Origin: Saccharothrix coeruleofusca
GTDB taxonomy: Bacteria > Actinomycetota > Actinomycetes > Mycobacteriales > Pseudonocardiaceae
NCBI RefSeq assembly: GCF_014648515.1
Contig: NZ_BMRG01000003.1
Coordinates: forward strand, 358,404-393,749
Length of the DNA stretch: 35,346 nt
Direction of reading: 5' to 3'
Numbering within the stretch: the first letter of the stretch is position 1; the number at the start of each line of letters is the position of its first letter. The translations under genes and the position numbers were made by a program. Positions 1-7,535 of the stretch are shown here, piece after piece. Under the pieces are notes generated by a model. It worked only from the letters and a program-made list of their open reading frames with translations. It ran no database searches and was not told the origin of the DNA.

Positions 1-804
1 TCGTGGGACGAGGTGACCGTCGTGGACGCCGCGGCGGTCGGGTCGCGGCACGCGGTGAACGCCTGCCGGGCCCGCCCCGCCGTGGTGGTCTCCGGCGCGG
101 ACCCGGCGGAGCTGGCCCGCGACCTGGCCGGGTGGCGGCGCACCCTGGTCGTCGCCGACGCCTCCGGTCTGTCCACTGTGGACCCGGCGGACGCGGTGGT
201 GCGGCGCTGGGTCGACCCCACCGCGCTGCTGTGCCTGGCCGAGGGCGGCCGGGGGCGCGCGAGCACCGGCTGGGCGCTGCCCGACGACGACTTCGCGCAC
301 CGCGGCGACGGCATGGTGGCCACGGCGGAAGTGCGCGCGCTGGTGCTGGCCCGCCTCGAGCCCCGGCTCGGCACGCTGGTGTGGGACGTGGCGGCGGGAC
401 CGGGCGCGGTCGGCGTCGAGTGCGCCCGGCTGGGCGCGGCGGTGGTCGCCGTGGAGCGCGACCCGGTGCAGTGCGTGCGGATCATCGCCAACGCCTCCGC
501 GCACGACGTGGACGTGCGCGTGGTGGAGTCGGAGCTGTCGGCCGTGGTGGCGGACCTGCCGCGCCCGGACGCGGTGTTCGCGGGCGGCGGCGGGCCCGAC
601 GTGGTGCGGGCGTGCGCCAGGGTCGGCGCCGCGCGGGTGGTCGTCGCCACCGCCGACCTGGACCGGGTGGTGCCCGCGCGGGACGCGCTGGCCGAAGCCG
701 GGTACCTGGTGCGGGGCAGTCAGCTCTCGGCTGCCAGGCTGGACGGGGGCGCGCTGCGCGCGGTCGACCCGGTGACCGTGCTCTGGGCGACCCGGCAGGG
801 CTGA
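1..804 (+). CDS. cobL: Precorrin-6Y C5,15-methyltransferase (decarboxylating), 3' part
   Basis: The reading frame is open from base 1 to the TGA at 802-804, so the gene is cut by the window edge and its true start is upstream. The visible 267 codons hold the end of the N-terminal CbiE-like methyltransferase half and the whole C-terminal CbiT-like half. The latter has the SAM-binding motif DVAAGPGAVGVE followed by the acidic strand VVAVERDP and the phrase RIIANASAH, typical of CbiT. CobL methylates precorrin-6Y (C5 and C15) and decarboxylates the acetate side chain in aerobic cobalamin synthesis. The next gene, cbiG, lies 64 bases downstream on the same strand, separated by a tandem repeat. 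Family assignment is strong; the N-terminal half cannot be judged. Confidence 0.88.
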   Translation, partial: SWDEVTVVDAAAVGSRHAVNACRARPAVVVSGADPAELARDLAGWRRTLVVADASGLSTVDPADAVVRRWVDPTALLCLAEGGRGRASTGWALPDDDFAHRGDGMVATAEVRALVLARLEPRLGTLVWDVAAGPGAVGVECARLGAAVVAVERDPVQCVRIIANASAHDVDVRVVESELSAVVADLPRPDAVFAGGGGPDVVRACARVGAARVVVATADLDRVVPARDALAEAGYLVRGSQLSAARLDGGALRAVDPVTVLWATRQG

Positions 805-852
805 CAGCGCGGAGCACAGCCGGGAACACAGCGCGGAACACAGCGGGGAACC
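805..852 (+). repeat. Four tandem copies of a 12-base unit between cobL and cbiG
   Basis: Directly after the cobL stop are four head-to-tail 12-mers: CAGCGCGGAGCA (805-816), CAGCCGGGAACA (817-828), CAGCGCGGAACA (829-840) and CAGCGGGGAACC (841-852). They fill almost the whole 64-base gap and end just before the cbiG ribosome-binding site AGGGAG. No function can be read from the sequence; slipped-strand length variation is possible. Confidence 0.85.
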
Positions 853-868
853 GCAGGGAGAAGACGAC

Positions 869-2125
869 GTGATCGGTCTGTTCGCGGGCACCGAGCGGGG
901 CCGCCGGGCCGCCGCCGACCTGGCCGGGTTCCTCGGCCCCGACGCCGTGGTGGCGGACGGGCCGGTGGGGCCCGCGCTGCGCGGGCTGTGGCCCCGGCTG
1001 GGTGCCGCGGTGTTCTTCTCCGGCACCGAGTCCGTGGTGCGGCTGGTCGCGCCGCTGCTGCGCGACGAGCGCTCGGACCCCGGCGTGGTGTGCGTGGACG
1101 GCGGGTTCGCCGTCGCGCTGCTGGGCGGCGCGCAGGCGCTGGCCGAGCGGATCGCCGACGTGCTCGGCGCCACCGCCGTGGTCACCGCCGCCGCGGCGGT
1201 CTCCCCGCTGGACGAGCTGGTCGAGCTGCTCGACGCCGCGGTGGACGGCGACCTGGCCGCGTGCGGGGCCGCGCTGCGCGCGGGCGAGCCGGTGCGGCTG
1301 AGCAACCCGCTGGGCTTCCCGCTGCCCGCCCTGCCGGACAACGTGGTCGAGCACGGGCACGAGAGCGCCTGGACCGTGCTGATCGACGACCGGGTGCCCG
1401 CCAAGCGGGCGGAGCGCCTGGTGCGGCTGGTGCCGCGCACGCTGGTGGTCGGCGTCGGGTCGAGCACGGGCGTGGCGGCCTCGGCGGTGTCCTCCGCGCT
1501 GGACCAGCTGGGCGCGCGGGGCAAGCTGGACCTGCGGGCCATCCGCGCGTTCGCCACGCTGGACCGCAAGGTCGCCGAGCAGGGCATCGCCGACGCCCTG
1601 GAGGACTGGGGCTTCTGGCACGGCTCGACCACCACGCCGCTGCTGAGCTACCCCGGTGAGGAGCTGGCGGTGATCCCGGTGCCCAACCCGGTGGAGCTGG
1701 CCATCGGCATCCCGAGCGTGGCCGAGGCCGCCGCGCTGCGCGGCGCGGCGGAGCTGTCCGGCGGCGGCCGGGTGGAGATCGCGGCGGAGAAGGTCAAGGG
1801 CGCGGGCGTCACGGTGGCCGCGGCGCGGGTGCTGCCGCGCGGGCGGCTGGCGCTGGTGGGCCTGGGGTCGGGCCGGGCCGACGAGCGCACCCCGCGCGCG
1901 GAGGCCGAGCTGCGGCGGGCCTCGGTCGTGGTCGGTCCCGCCGAGTGCGTGGACCAGGTGCGGCACCTGCTGCGGCCGGGCACCCGCGTGCGCGCCGACG
2001 GCGCGGTGGGGCTGGCCGAGTCCGGGGCCGCGGTGGCGTTCGTGGGGCCCGACGCGGGGCCGGTTGTTGCAGGTCCGGTACACGCGGATGTCGTGCGCGT
2101 GACAGGTGTGGCCCGTCAACTGTGA
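869..2125 (+). CDS. cbiG: Cobalt-precorrin 5A hydrolase CbiG with truncated CobJ-like tail
   Basis: GTG start at 869 with AGGGAG 8 bases upstream; 418 residues. Residues 1 to about 180 look like the CbiG N-terminal and central domains (FFSGTESVVRLVAPLL, LSNPLGFPLPALPDNVV). Residues 190-322 are the CbiG C-terminal / CobE-like domain (TLVVGVGSSTGVAASAV ... FATLDRKVAEQGI). CbiG opens the delta-lactone of cobalt-precorrin-5A in corrin ring synthesis. Residues 326-418 start like a CobJ-type SAM methyltransferase (LALVGLGSG, usually VGLGPG) but stop after about 95 residues instead of about 240. The last 20 codons (from about 2063) use GTT, GCA, GGT and GTA codons unlike the rest of the gene. CbiG-CobJ fusions are known, so this tail looks like a decayed fusion partner (inference). 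Confidence 0.85.
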   Translation: MIGLFAGTERGRRAAADLAGFLGPDAVVADGPVGPALRGLWPRLGAAVFFSGTESVVRLVAPLLRDERSDPGVVCVDGGFAVALLGGAQALAERIADVLGATAVVTAAAAVSPLDELVELLDAAVDGDLAACGAALRAGEPVRLSNPLGFPLPALPDNVVEHGHESAWTVLIDDRVPAKRAERLVRLVPRTLVVGVGSSTGVAASAVSSALDQLGARGKLDLRAIRAFATLDRKVAEQGIADALEDWGFWHGSTTTPLLSYPGEELAVIPVPNPVELAIGIPSVAEAAALRGAAELSGGGRVEIAAEKVKGAGVTVAAARVLPRGRLALVGLGSGRADERTPRAEAELRRASVVVGPAECVDQVRHLLRPGTRVRADGAVGLAESGAAVAFVGPDAGPVVAGPVHADVVRVTGVARQL

Positions 2126-2151
2126 AACCGCTTCGCCGAACCTGATGGGGG

Positions 2152-2180
2152 TTGTCGCGGTCGCGCCGGAGTCGTAGCTG
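2152..2180 (+). promoter_or_regulatory. Candidate promoter of the trypsin-like protease gene
   Basis: TTGTCG (2152-2157) and TAGCTG (2175-2180) are separated by exactly 17 bases, in the 90-base gap between cbiG and the protease ATG at 2216. This would give a leader of roughly 30 bases containing the GGAGAGG ribosome-binding site. The -10 lacks the final consensus T, so the call is tentative. Confidence 0.35.
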
Positions 2181-2215
2181 TGGGGATTCACCCCTGCACG
2201 GAGAGGAACCGCGCT

Positions 2216-3004
2216 ATGGCGAAAACCCTGCGTCGCCTGGTGAAGTCCATCGCTCTCACGGCGGCCGTCGCGGCGGTCGGTTTGACGACCACCGCTCCCG
2301 CCTCCGCCGCCGACGTCTCCTCCTACGTCGTCGGCGGCACCCGCGCCACCATCGCCGAGACGCCCTGGGTGGTCTACCTGGCCACCACCTCGGGCGGCCA
2401 GTTCTGCGGCGGCACCCTGGTCAAGGCCGACAAGGTGGTCACCGCCGCGCACTGCGTCACCGGCCGGTCCGCCGCCTCCACCCGTGTGGTGTGGAACCGC
2501 GAGGACAAGCAGAGCACGGCGGGCACCGTGGCCGCGGTCAGCCGCATCTGGGTCCACCCCGGCTACACCACCGCCACCGCGGGCTACGACGTGGCGGTGC
2601 TGACCCTGACCGCCGGGATCACCTCCGACTACCTGCCGCTGGCCACCCCCGAGGACACCGACCTGTACGCGGAGGGCACCCAGGCCACGGTGCTGGGCTG
2701 GGGCACCACCTGCTCGGGCTGCTCGACGTCCCGCTACCTGCTCAAGGCCACCGTGCCGGTGACCTCCGACACCACCTGCCGGACCGCGTACGCGCAGTAC
2801 CGCAACACCTCGATGGTGTGCGCCGGTCGCCCGGAGGGCGGCGTGGACACCTGCCAGGGCGACTCGGGCGGCCCGATGGTCGCGGGCGGCAAGCTCATCG
2901 GCGCCACCTCGTGGGGGCGTGGCTGCGCGCTGGCGAACTACCCCGGCGTCTACGCCCGGATCGCGCCCTACTACGACGTGCTGACCGCCCAGATCGGCTC
3001 CTGA
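2216..3004 (+). CDS. Secreted trypsin-like serine protease (S1A)
   Basis: ATG at 2216 has GGAGAGG about 9 bases upstream and is followed by a normal Sec signal peptide; a longer in-frame start at 2180 would spoil it. The 262-residue product has basic residues KTLRRLVK, a hydrophobic core and a likely cut after ASA/AA near residue 32. The propeptide is very short (DVSSY) before the mature N-terminus VVGGT. The catalytic triad is visible: His79 (TAAHC), Asp125 (YDVAVL) and Ser217 (CQGDSGGP). Asp211, six residues before the serine, predicts trypsin specificity for Lys/Arg. Cysteines pair as in Streptomyces griseus trypsin. The enzyme is exported and degrades extracellular protein. It has its own promoter and terminator and no functional link to the flanking cobalamin and siroheme genes. 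Confidence 0.93.
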   Translation: MAKTLRRLVKSIALTAAVAAVGLTTTAPASAADVSSYVVGGTRATIAETPWVVYLATTSGGQFCGGTLVKADKVVTAAHCVTGRSAASTRVVWNREDKQSTAGTVAAVSRIWVHPGYTTATAGYDVAVLTLTAGITSDYLPLATPEDTDLYAEGTQATVLGWGTTCSGCSTSRYLLKATVPVTSDTTCRTAYAQYRNTSMVCAGRPEGGVDTCQGDSGGPMVAGGKLIGATSWGRGCALANYPGVYARIAPYYDVLTAQIGS

Positions 3005-3012
3005 GCCGGGTG

Positions 3013-3047
3013 CCGCCGTGCCCGCCGCGCGACAGCGGGCACGGCGG
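3013..3047 (+). terminator. Intrinsic terminator after the protease gene
   Basis: A perfect 13-bp stem, CCGCCGTGCCCGC (3013-3025) with GCGGGCACGGCGG (3035-3047), and a 9-base loop, starting 8 bases past the protease stop. There is no T-tract, as is usual for high-GC actinobacterial terminators. Confidence 0.8.
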
Positions 3048-3108
3048 TCGCCGGTGATGTGGACCACGCCGCTTGGACCCGGCTCCCCCGGTGTGGATGC
3101 TTCTACCC

Positions 3109-4326
3109 ATGCACGGTGAACAGCACTACCTCGTGGGCCTGGACCTGACCGGGAAGCGCGTGGTCGTCGTCGGCGGCGGCACGGTCGCCCAGCGGCGGCT
3201 GCCGCGCCTGGTCGCGGCGGGGGCGCGGGTCGAGGTCGTCTCGCCCGAGGTGACGCCCGCGGTCCAGGGCGTGGTCGACGCCGGTGAGGCGGTGTGGCAC
3301 CCGCGCCGCTACGCCGAGGGCGACCTCGACGGCGCCTGGTACGTGCTGGCCTGCACCTCCGACCCGGAGGTCAACGCGGCGGTGGCGGCCGACGCGGAGC
3401 GGCGCCGGGTGTTCTGCGTGCGCGCGGACGTGGCGGTGAAGGGCACCGCGGTGACCCCCGCCGTGGGCGAGCACGACGGGCTGCTGCTGGGCGTGCTGGC
3501 GGGCGGCGAGCACCGCCGGTCGGCGGGCGTGCGGGACGGGCTGCTGGCGGCGCTGCGGGACGGCTCGCTGGCCGACCACCACGACCAGCCCGCCGGGGTG
3601 GCGCTGGTCGGCGGCGGGCCCGGCGACCCGGACCTGATCACCGTGCGCGGGCGCAGGCTGCTGGCGCGGGCGGACGTGGTGGTGGCCGACCGGCTGGCGC
3701 CGCGCGAGCTGCTGGACGAGCTGCCGCCGCACGTCGAGGTGGTGGACGCGGCCAAGATCCCGTACGGCCGCGCGGCCACGCAGGAGTTCATCAACACCGC
3801 GCTGGTGGACAACGCCAAGGCCGGGAAGTTCGTGGTGCGCCTCAAGGGCGGCGACCCGTACGTGTTCGGCCGGGGCTTCGAGGAGCTGATCGCCTGCGCC
3901 GAGGCGGGCGTGCCGGTCTCGGTGGTGCCGGGGGTGACCAGCGCCTTCGGCGTGCCCGCGCTGGCCGACGTGCCGGTGACGCACCGGGGCGTGGCGCACG
4001 AGGTGGTCGTGGTGTCCGGGCACGTGGCCCCCGACGACGAGCGCTCGCTGGTGGACTGGGACGCGCTGGCCCGGCTGCGCGGCACGGTGGTGATCCTGAT
4101 GGGCGTCGAGCGGGCCGGGGCGTTCGCCGCCGCGCTGCGGGCGGGCCGCCCCGGCGACACCCCGGTCTCGGTGATCCAGGAGGGCAGCACCCGCGCGCAG
4201 CGCGTCGTCCGGTCCACTTTGGACTCGCTCGGTGCGGACGTGGTGGCGCACGGGGTCCGTCCTCCGGCGATCATCGTCGTAGGACCGGTGGCCGGACTGG
4301 CCCAGGAGCTGCCGCCGCGTCCCTGA
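3109..4326 (+). CDS. cysG: Siroheme synthase: uroporphyrinogen-III C-methyltransferase / precorrin-2 dehydrogenase
   Basis: Converts uroporphyrinogen III to precorrin-2 (SAM-dependent) and oxidises it toward siroheme, the cofactor of sulfite and nitrite reductases; precorrin-2 also feeds the cobalamin genes upstream. The N-terminal half (about 10-155) is the NAD-binding dehydrogenase/chelatase module with VVVVGGGTVAQRR (residues 18-30) and ADVAVKG near 106-112. The C-terminal half (about 163-405) is the SUMT module with ALVGGGPGDPDLIT and LKGGDPYVFGRGFEE (245-259). ATG 3109 gives 405 residues, about the length I recall for mycobacterial CysG. In-frame starts at 3073 and 3097 add only unconserved residues. 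No Shine-Dalgarno is visible, so the start is moderately sure. The last 56 bases overlap the 3' end of the convergent membrane-protein gene. Confidence 0.92.
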   Translation: MHGEQHYLVGLDLTGKRVVVVGGGTVAQRRLPRLVAAGARVEVVSPEVTPAVQGVVDAGEAVWHPRRYAEGDLDGAWYVLACTSDPEVNAAVAADAERRRVFCVRADVAVKGTAVTPAVGEHDGLLLGVLAGGEHRRSAGVRDGLLAALRDGSLADHHDQPAGVALVGGGPGDPDLITVRGRRLLARADVVVADRLAPRELLDELPPHVEVVDAAKIPYGRAATQEFINTALVDNAKAGKFVVRLKGGDPYVFGRGFEELIACAEAGVPVSVVPGVTSAFGVPALADVPVTHRGVAHEVVVVSGHVAPDDERSLVDWDALARLRGTVVILMGVERAGAFAAALRAGRPGDTPVSVIQEGSTRAQRVVRSTLDSLGADVVAHGVRPPAIIVVGPVAGLAQELPPRP

Positions 4327-5218
4327 GCGCCCACGCGACGCCCGCGGCGGTCGCGGCGGCCAGGACCACCAGCGCCGCCAGCACCGCCGCGCCGGGCCGC
4401 AGCAGCGGCTCGCCGCGCAGCGCCTGCCAGGTCAGCAGGCCGAACAACCCGGTGTACCCGGCGACGGCGACCAGCACCAGGCGCGCCCTGGTGCGCTCGG
4501 CCACGCCCAGCGCGGTCAGGCCGAGGGCGAGCAGGAGCACCACCTGCAGGCCGTGCATCCCGACGAAGTGCGGGATGCGCAGGTCGCCCCCGGTGGTGCT
4601 CCACGCGGTCACCGGCAGGCCCGCGCCACCGTCCGGGGCACCCACGGTGTGCCCGCCGGACAGCTGCACGACGTTGCCCGCCGCGTCCGGCACCGCGCTG
4701 CGCCTGCCGCGGTTGGCGAACACCATCAGGTAGCCCGAGGCCATGCCCAGCACGGCCAGGCCGAGGCCGCCGCGCACGGCCAGCGCCAGCGACCGGTCGC
4801 CCAAGCGCTGGCCCGCCATGATCAGCGCGAGCGCCACGTTGGCCAGGAACATCACCGGGATCGTGGTCGCGAACGCGGCCTGCACCAGCCGCGTGAACGG
4901 GTCGTCGGAGGTGTTGAAGTGGCTGAACTGGCCGCGCGCGGCCTGCGCCGCGACCAGGCCCACGTCCAGGAGCATGATCACCGCGATCGTCGTGGCCAGC
5001 CCGGAGGTCCAGCGCTTCCCCTTGTGGGGCAGGGACAGCAGCCAGGACAGCGTGATCGAGTACAGCGCCAGCGAGACGGCGAACTTGAAGGGCTTGAGCC
5101 ACACCGGCGAGTCCTGGAGCACGCGGTCGTCGAGCAGCAGGCCGCCCAGGGCCACCGCGGTCAGCGCGGTCATCACCACCGCCAGCCACAGCGTCGGCCG
5201 GTGCCAGGTCTTGGTCAT
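4271..5218 (-). CDS. Polytopic membrane protein of unknown function
   Basis: 315 residues from the ATG at 5218 (a GTG at 5254 would add 12 residues). About eight hydrophobic segments are visible: LWLAVVMTALTAVALGG, the stretch around KFAVSLALYSITLSWLL, GLATTIAVIMLLDVGLV, FATTIPVMFLANVALAL, GGLGLAVLGMASGYLMV, MHGLQVVLLLALGLTAL, VLVAVAGYTGLFGLL and AAVLAALVVLAAATAAG. The loop after TM1 holds DSPVWLKPFKF, a phrase I associate with a widespread uncharacterised family. A polar loop of about 45 residues between TM5 and TM6 probably lies outside the bilayer. I do not recognise a function. The gene converges with cysG and overlaps its 3' end by 56 bases. Confidence 0.78.
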   Translation of the reverse strand: MTKTWHRPTLWLAVVMTALTAVALGGLLLDDRVLQDSPVWLKPFKFAVSLALYSITLSWLLSLPHKGKRWTSGLATTIAVIMLLDVGLVAAQAARGQFSHFNTSDDPFTRLVQAAFATTIPVMFLANVALALIMAGQRLGDRSLALAVRGGLGLAVLGMASGYLMVFANRGRRSAVPDAAGNVVQLSGGHTVGAPDGGAGLPVTAWSTTGGDLRIPHFVGMHGLQVVLLLALGLTALGVAERTRARLVLVAVAGYTGLFGLLTWQALRGEPLLRPGAAVLAALVVLAAATAAGVAWALRDAAAAPGPVRPPVLRR

Positions 5219-5312
5219 GGCTGAGAGCCTGCGCGCTCCCGGCGGCGTTCTCACTGGAGCAGGCGGGCCGTTGCGCGGTGGGGCTGGCCCCCGTCACCCT
5301 CCCGCGAACGGC

Positions 5313-5347
5313 GAAGCGCCCCTCCCCGCACGGGGGAGGGGCGCTTC
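5313..5347 (-). terminator. Strong intrinsic terminator after the DEAD-box helicase gene
   Basis: A perfect 15-bp stem, GAAGCGCCCCTCCCC (5313-5327) with GGGGAGGGGCGCTTC (5333-5347), and a 5-base loop, lying 12 bases beyond the helicase stop codon on the minus strand. It separates the helicase from the membrane-protein gene transcribed in the same direction. Confidence 0.85.
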
Positions 5348-5358
5348 ACGTGCCGGGG

Positions 5359-6834
5359 TCAGTGCTGCGCGACCCGCCGGGGACGGCCGCTGCCGCCGCC
5401 GCGCTCGCGGTCGCGGTCGAACCGGCCGCCGCGGAACTGGCCGCCGCTGCGCCGGGGACCGCCGCCACCGCCGCCGCGCCGGGCGCGGACCGGGACCTCG
5501 GGCTCGGCCACCGGGATGCCGCTGGGCTCGCGGGCGCCGGTGATGCGGATCAGGTCCTCGTCACCGGGGCGGACCTTGGTCGACGCCGGGCGGATGCCCG
5601 CCCGCGCGGTCAGGCCCTGCACCGCGCGCCGCTGGTCGTGGGTGACCAGGGTGACGACCGTGCCGGACTGGCCCGCGCGCGCCGTGCGGCCCGCCCGGTG
5701 CAGGTAGTCCTTCGGGTCGGCGGGCGGGTCGACGTGCACGACCAGGCTCACGTCGTCGACGTGGATGCCGCGCGCGGCCACGTCCGTGGCGATCAGCACC
5801 GGCGTGGTGCCCTCGCGGAACTGGCCGAGCACGCGGGTCCGCGCGCTCTGCGCCTTGCCGCCGTGCAGCGCGCCCGCCTGGACGCCGACCGAGCGCAGCT
5901 TCTTGGCCAGCCGGTCCACGTGGTGCTTGGTGCGCACGAACATGATCGTGCGGCCCTCGCGCGCGGCGACCTCGGTGACCACGGACTGCTTGTCCTCGGC
6001 GGAGACGAACAGCAGGTGGTGCTCCATGGTGGTCACGCTGCCGGTGGGCGGCGCGACCGAGTGGACCACCGGGTCGTGCAGGTACTGCCGGACCAGCTTG
6101 TCCACGTCGCCGTCCAGCGTCGCGGAGAACAGCAGCCGCTGGCCGTCGCGCGGGGTCAGGTCGAGGATGGCCCGGACCTGCGGCATGAAGCCCATGTCCG
6201 CCATCTGGTCGGCCTCGTCCAGCGCGGTGAACATGACCTCGGACAGGTCGGCGGTGCCCTGCCGGACGTGGTCGGACAGCCTGCCGGGGGTGGCGATGAG
6301 CAGGTCGACGCCGCGGCGCAGCGCGTCGATCTGGCGGGGGAACGACGTGCCGCCGACGACCGTGCGGCACCACAGGCCCAGCGCGCGGGCGAAGGGCGAG
6401 AGCGCCTCCTCGACCTGCATGGCCAGTTCGCGGGTGGGCACCAGCACCAGGCCGCGCGGCTTGAGCGGCTTGGCCCGCTCGCCCGCCAGGCGGGACAGCA
6501 GCGCCAGGCCGAAGGCCAGCGTCTTGCCGGAGCCGGTCTGGCCCCGGCCGAGCACGTCGCGGCCCGCCAGCGCGTCGGGCAGGGTGGCGGCCTGGATCGG
6601 GAACGGCTCGGCGATGCCCGCCGAGGTCAGCGCGCGCACCAGCTCCTCGGACAGGCCCAGCTCGCTGAACGAGGGCAGCGGGCCCTCGGGGACGGTGCTC
6701 TCGACGTGGTCGGGCACGGTGGTGGGAACCGCCTCCGCGGTGAGCGGGCGGCGGGTGTTGCCCTGGCCAGGGCGCCTGCTGCGGGACTTGCGGAACTGCG
6801 GGCGCTCGGAACGGCCTTCGGACAAGGGTGGCAA
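5359..6834 (-). CDS. DEAD-box ATP-dependent RNA helicase
   Basis: Unwinds RNA duplexes in ribosome assembly or mRNA turnover, probably important at low temperature. I take the TTG at 6834 as start because a perfect GGAGG sits 6 bases upstream, giving 491 residues beginning MPPLSEGRSERPQFRKS. The frame stays open to an ATG at 6999, but that extension is unconserved-looking and probably leader. Motifs in order: Q-motif region FSELGLSEELVRAL...PFPIQ, I GQTGSGKT, Ia PTRELA, Ib TPGR, II DEAD, III SAT, IV IMFVRT, V ATDVAARGIHV, VI HRAGRTARAG. The C-terminal tail is Arg/Gly-rich (RRGGGGGGPRRSGG), a typical unspecific RNA-binding tail. It resembles the RhlE/DeaD group; I do not assign a symbol. Confidence 0.92.
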   Translation of the reverse strand: MPPLSEGRSERPQFRKSRSRRPGQGNTRRPLTAEAVPTTVPDHVESTVPEGPLPSFSELGLSEELVRALTSAGIAEPFPIQAATLPDALAGRDVLGRGQTGSGKTLAFGLALLSRLAGERAKPLKPRGLVLVPTRELAMQVEEALSPFARALGLWCRTVVGGTSFPRQIDALRRGVDLLIATPGRLSDHVRQGTADLSEVMFTALDEADQMADMGFMPQVRAILDLTPRDGQRLLFSATLDGDVDKLVRQYLHDPVVHSVAPPTGSVTTMEHHLLFVSAEDKQSVVTEVAAREGRTIMFVRTKHHVDRLAKKLRSVGVQAGALHGGKAQSARTRVLGQFREGTTPVLIATDVAARGIHVDDVSLVVHVDPPADPKDYLHRAGRTARAGQSGTVVTLVTHDQRRAVQGLTARAGIRPASTKVRPGDEDLIRITGAREPSGIPVAEPEVPVRARRGGGGGGPRRSGGQFRGGRFDRDRERGGGSGRPRRVAQH

Positions 6835-7007
6835 AGCACAACCTCCGGGACACGGCACGTCACGGGGATTGCTCTGCTGGGCAGGCGCGATCGCGAGGAC
6901 GGGCCCGGCGCTCGTTCGCGCCGATGGTGGGTGGGAGCACCGGGTCGCACGTGGGTGACCTGAGGGGCGCTTCGGTGGCGCCACCGGACGGTGCGCCATC
7001 CAGTCTA
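6835..7007 (-). promoter_or_regulatory. Promoter and long structured leader of the helicase gene
   Basis: TAGACT at 7007-7002 (minus strand) is a good -10, just after the stop codon of the upstream HXXEE gene. It would give a leader of roughly 160 bases before the TTG start. The leader contains a perfect 14-bp palindrome CGGTGGCGCCACCG (6973-6986) and ends with GGAGG. Long structured leaders are common on cold-inducible DEAD-box helicase genes; no -35 is obvious. Confidence 0.4.
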
Positions 7008-7012
7008 GCCGA

Positions 7013-7504
7013 TCACGGCCGGGAGGGCCGAATCCGCGTGGTGTTCTGGCGCACAGGGGTCGTGAAGTGCGCGATCGCGTGCGCCGCGCCGACCACGACG
7101 GGGAACCACAGCAGCGCCCTCGGGTCGGTCGGGGCCGCGACGCCCGCGCGGCGCAGCCGCCGCCGCGCCCACAGCGCGAACGGCGCGACGACGGTGGGGG
7201 CGGTGAGCACGCCGGGCGTGTAGCCGCGGAAGACGACGCTGCCCGCCACGTGGGTGATCGAGTGCAGCCCGAAGCCGGTCAGCGCGGCCTGGAAGAACCG
7301 CGACCGGCCGCCGGTGCGTGCGCCGTCCGCCGCCGCGGCGGCCATGACCGCGCCCACCACGCCGATCGCGACGGCCGAGCGGGCGGGCGTGACGGTGGGG
7401 ACACCGGCCTGGCGCCGGGTCCACCAGGACGTGGTGGCGAACTCTTCGGCGTCGTGCGCCAACCAGGCGACGAGCAGGCCCCAGGTGACCTTCTTGCTGA
7501 CCAT
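7013..7504 (-). CDS. HXXEE domain membrane protein
   Basis: 163 residues from the ATG at 7504. The N-terminus has the defining motif His17-Asp-Ala-Glu20-Glu21 (HDAEE) inside the first hydrophobic segment. Later segments include AVAIGVVGAVMAAAAA, FGLHSITHVAGSVVFRGYTPGVLTAPTVV and LLWFPVVVGAAHAIAHF, with further histidines (HSITH, HAIAH) in membrane-like helices, as expected for this family. HXXEE proteins (a Pfam family) have no established function; the conserved His/Glu may bind metal. The gene is divergent from tetR across a 31-base gap holding a palindromic operator, so the TetR protein very probably controls it. It looks leaderless: TAACGT lies 6 bases before the ATG. Confidence 0.85.
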   Translation of the reverse strand: MVSKKVTWGLLVAWLAHDAEEFATTSWWTRRQAGVPTVTPARSAVAIGVVGAVMAAAAADGARTGGRSRFFQAALTGFGLHSITHVAGSVVFRGYTPGVLTAPTVVAPFALWARRRLRRAGVAAPTDPRALLWFPVVVGAAHAIAHFTTPVRQNTTRIRPSRP

Positions 7505-7508
7505 GCCA

Positions 7509-7531
7509 ATACGTTACATCTTGTATCGTAT
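7509..7531. promoter_or_regulatory. TetR operator with two face-to-face leaderless -10 elements
   Basis: The left arm ATACGTTACA (7509-7518) and right arm TGTATCGTAT (7522-7531) are inverted repeats matching at 9 of 10 positions around a 3-base centre. On the plus strand TATCGT (7524-7529) ends 6 bases before the tetR GTG at 7536. On the minus strand TAACGT (7516-7511) ends 6 bases before the ATG at 7504. One bound TetR dimer would cover both -10 boxes, giving autoregulation plus control of the HXXEE gene. It is strikingly AT-rich for this genome. Confidence 0.8.
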
Positions 7532-7535
7532 TCGG

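Noticed and set aside
2126-2215. Cobalamin riboswitch near the cob genes
   Set aside because: No B12-box-like element; the space holds a promoter-like pair and the protease ribosome-binding site.
482-3067. Very long open frame on the minus strand (about 860 codons)
   Set aside because: It is the antisense of cobL, cbiG and the protease gene; the composition (runs of Arg, Gly, His, Gln) is the usual GC-rich shadow and the sense frames have clear families.
6835-6999. N-terminal extension of the helicase to an ATG at 6999
   Set aside because: No ribosome-binding site, atypical sequence, and a perfect GGAGG before TTG 6834 plus a -10 at 7007-7002 make this leader.
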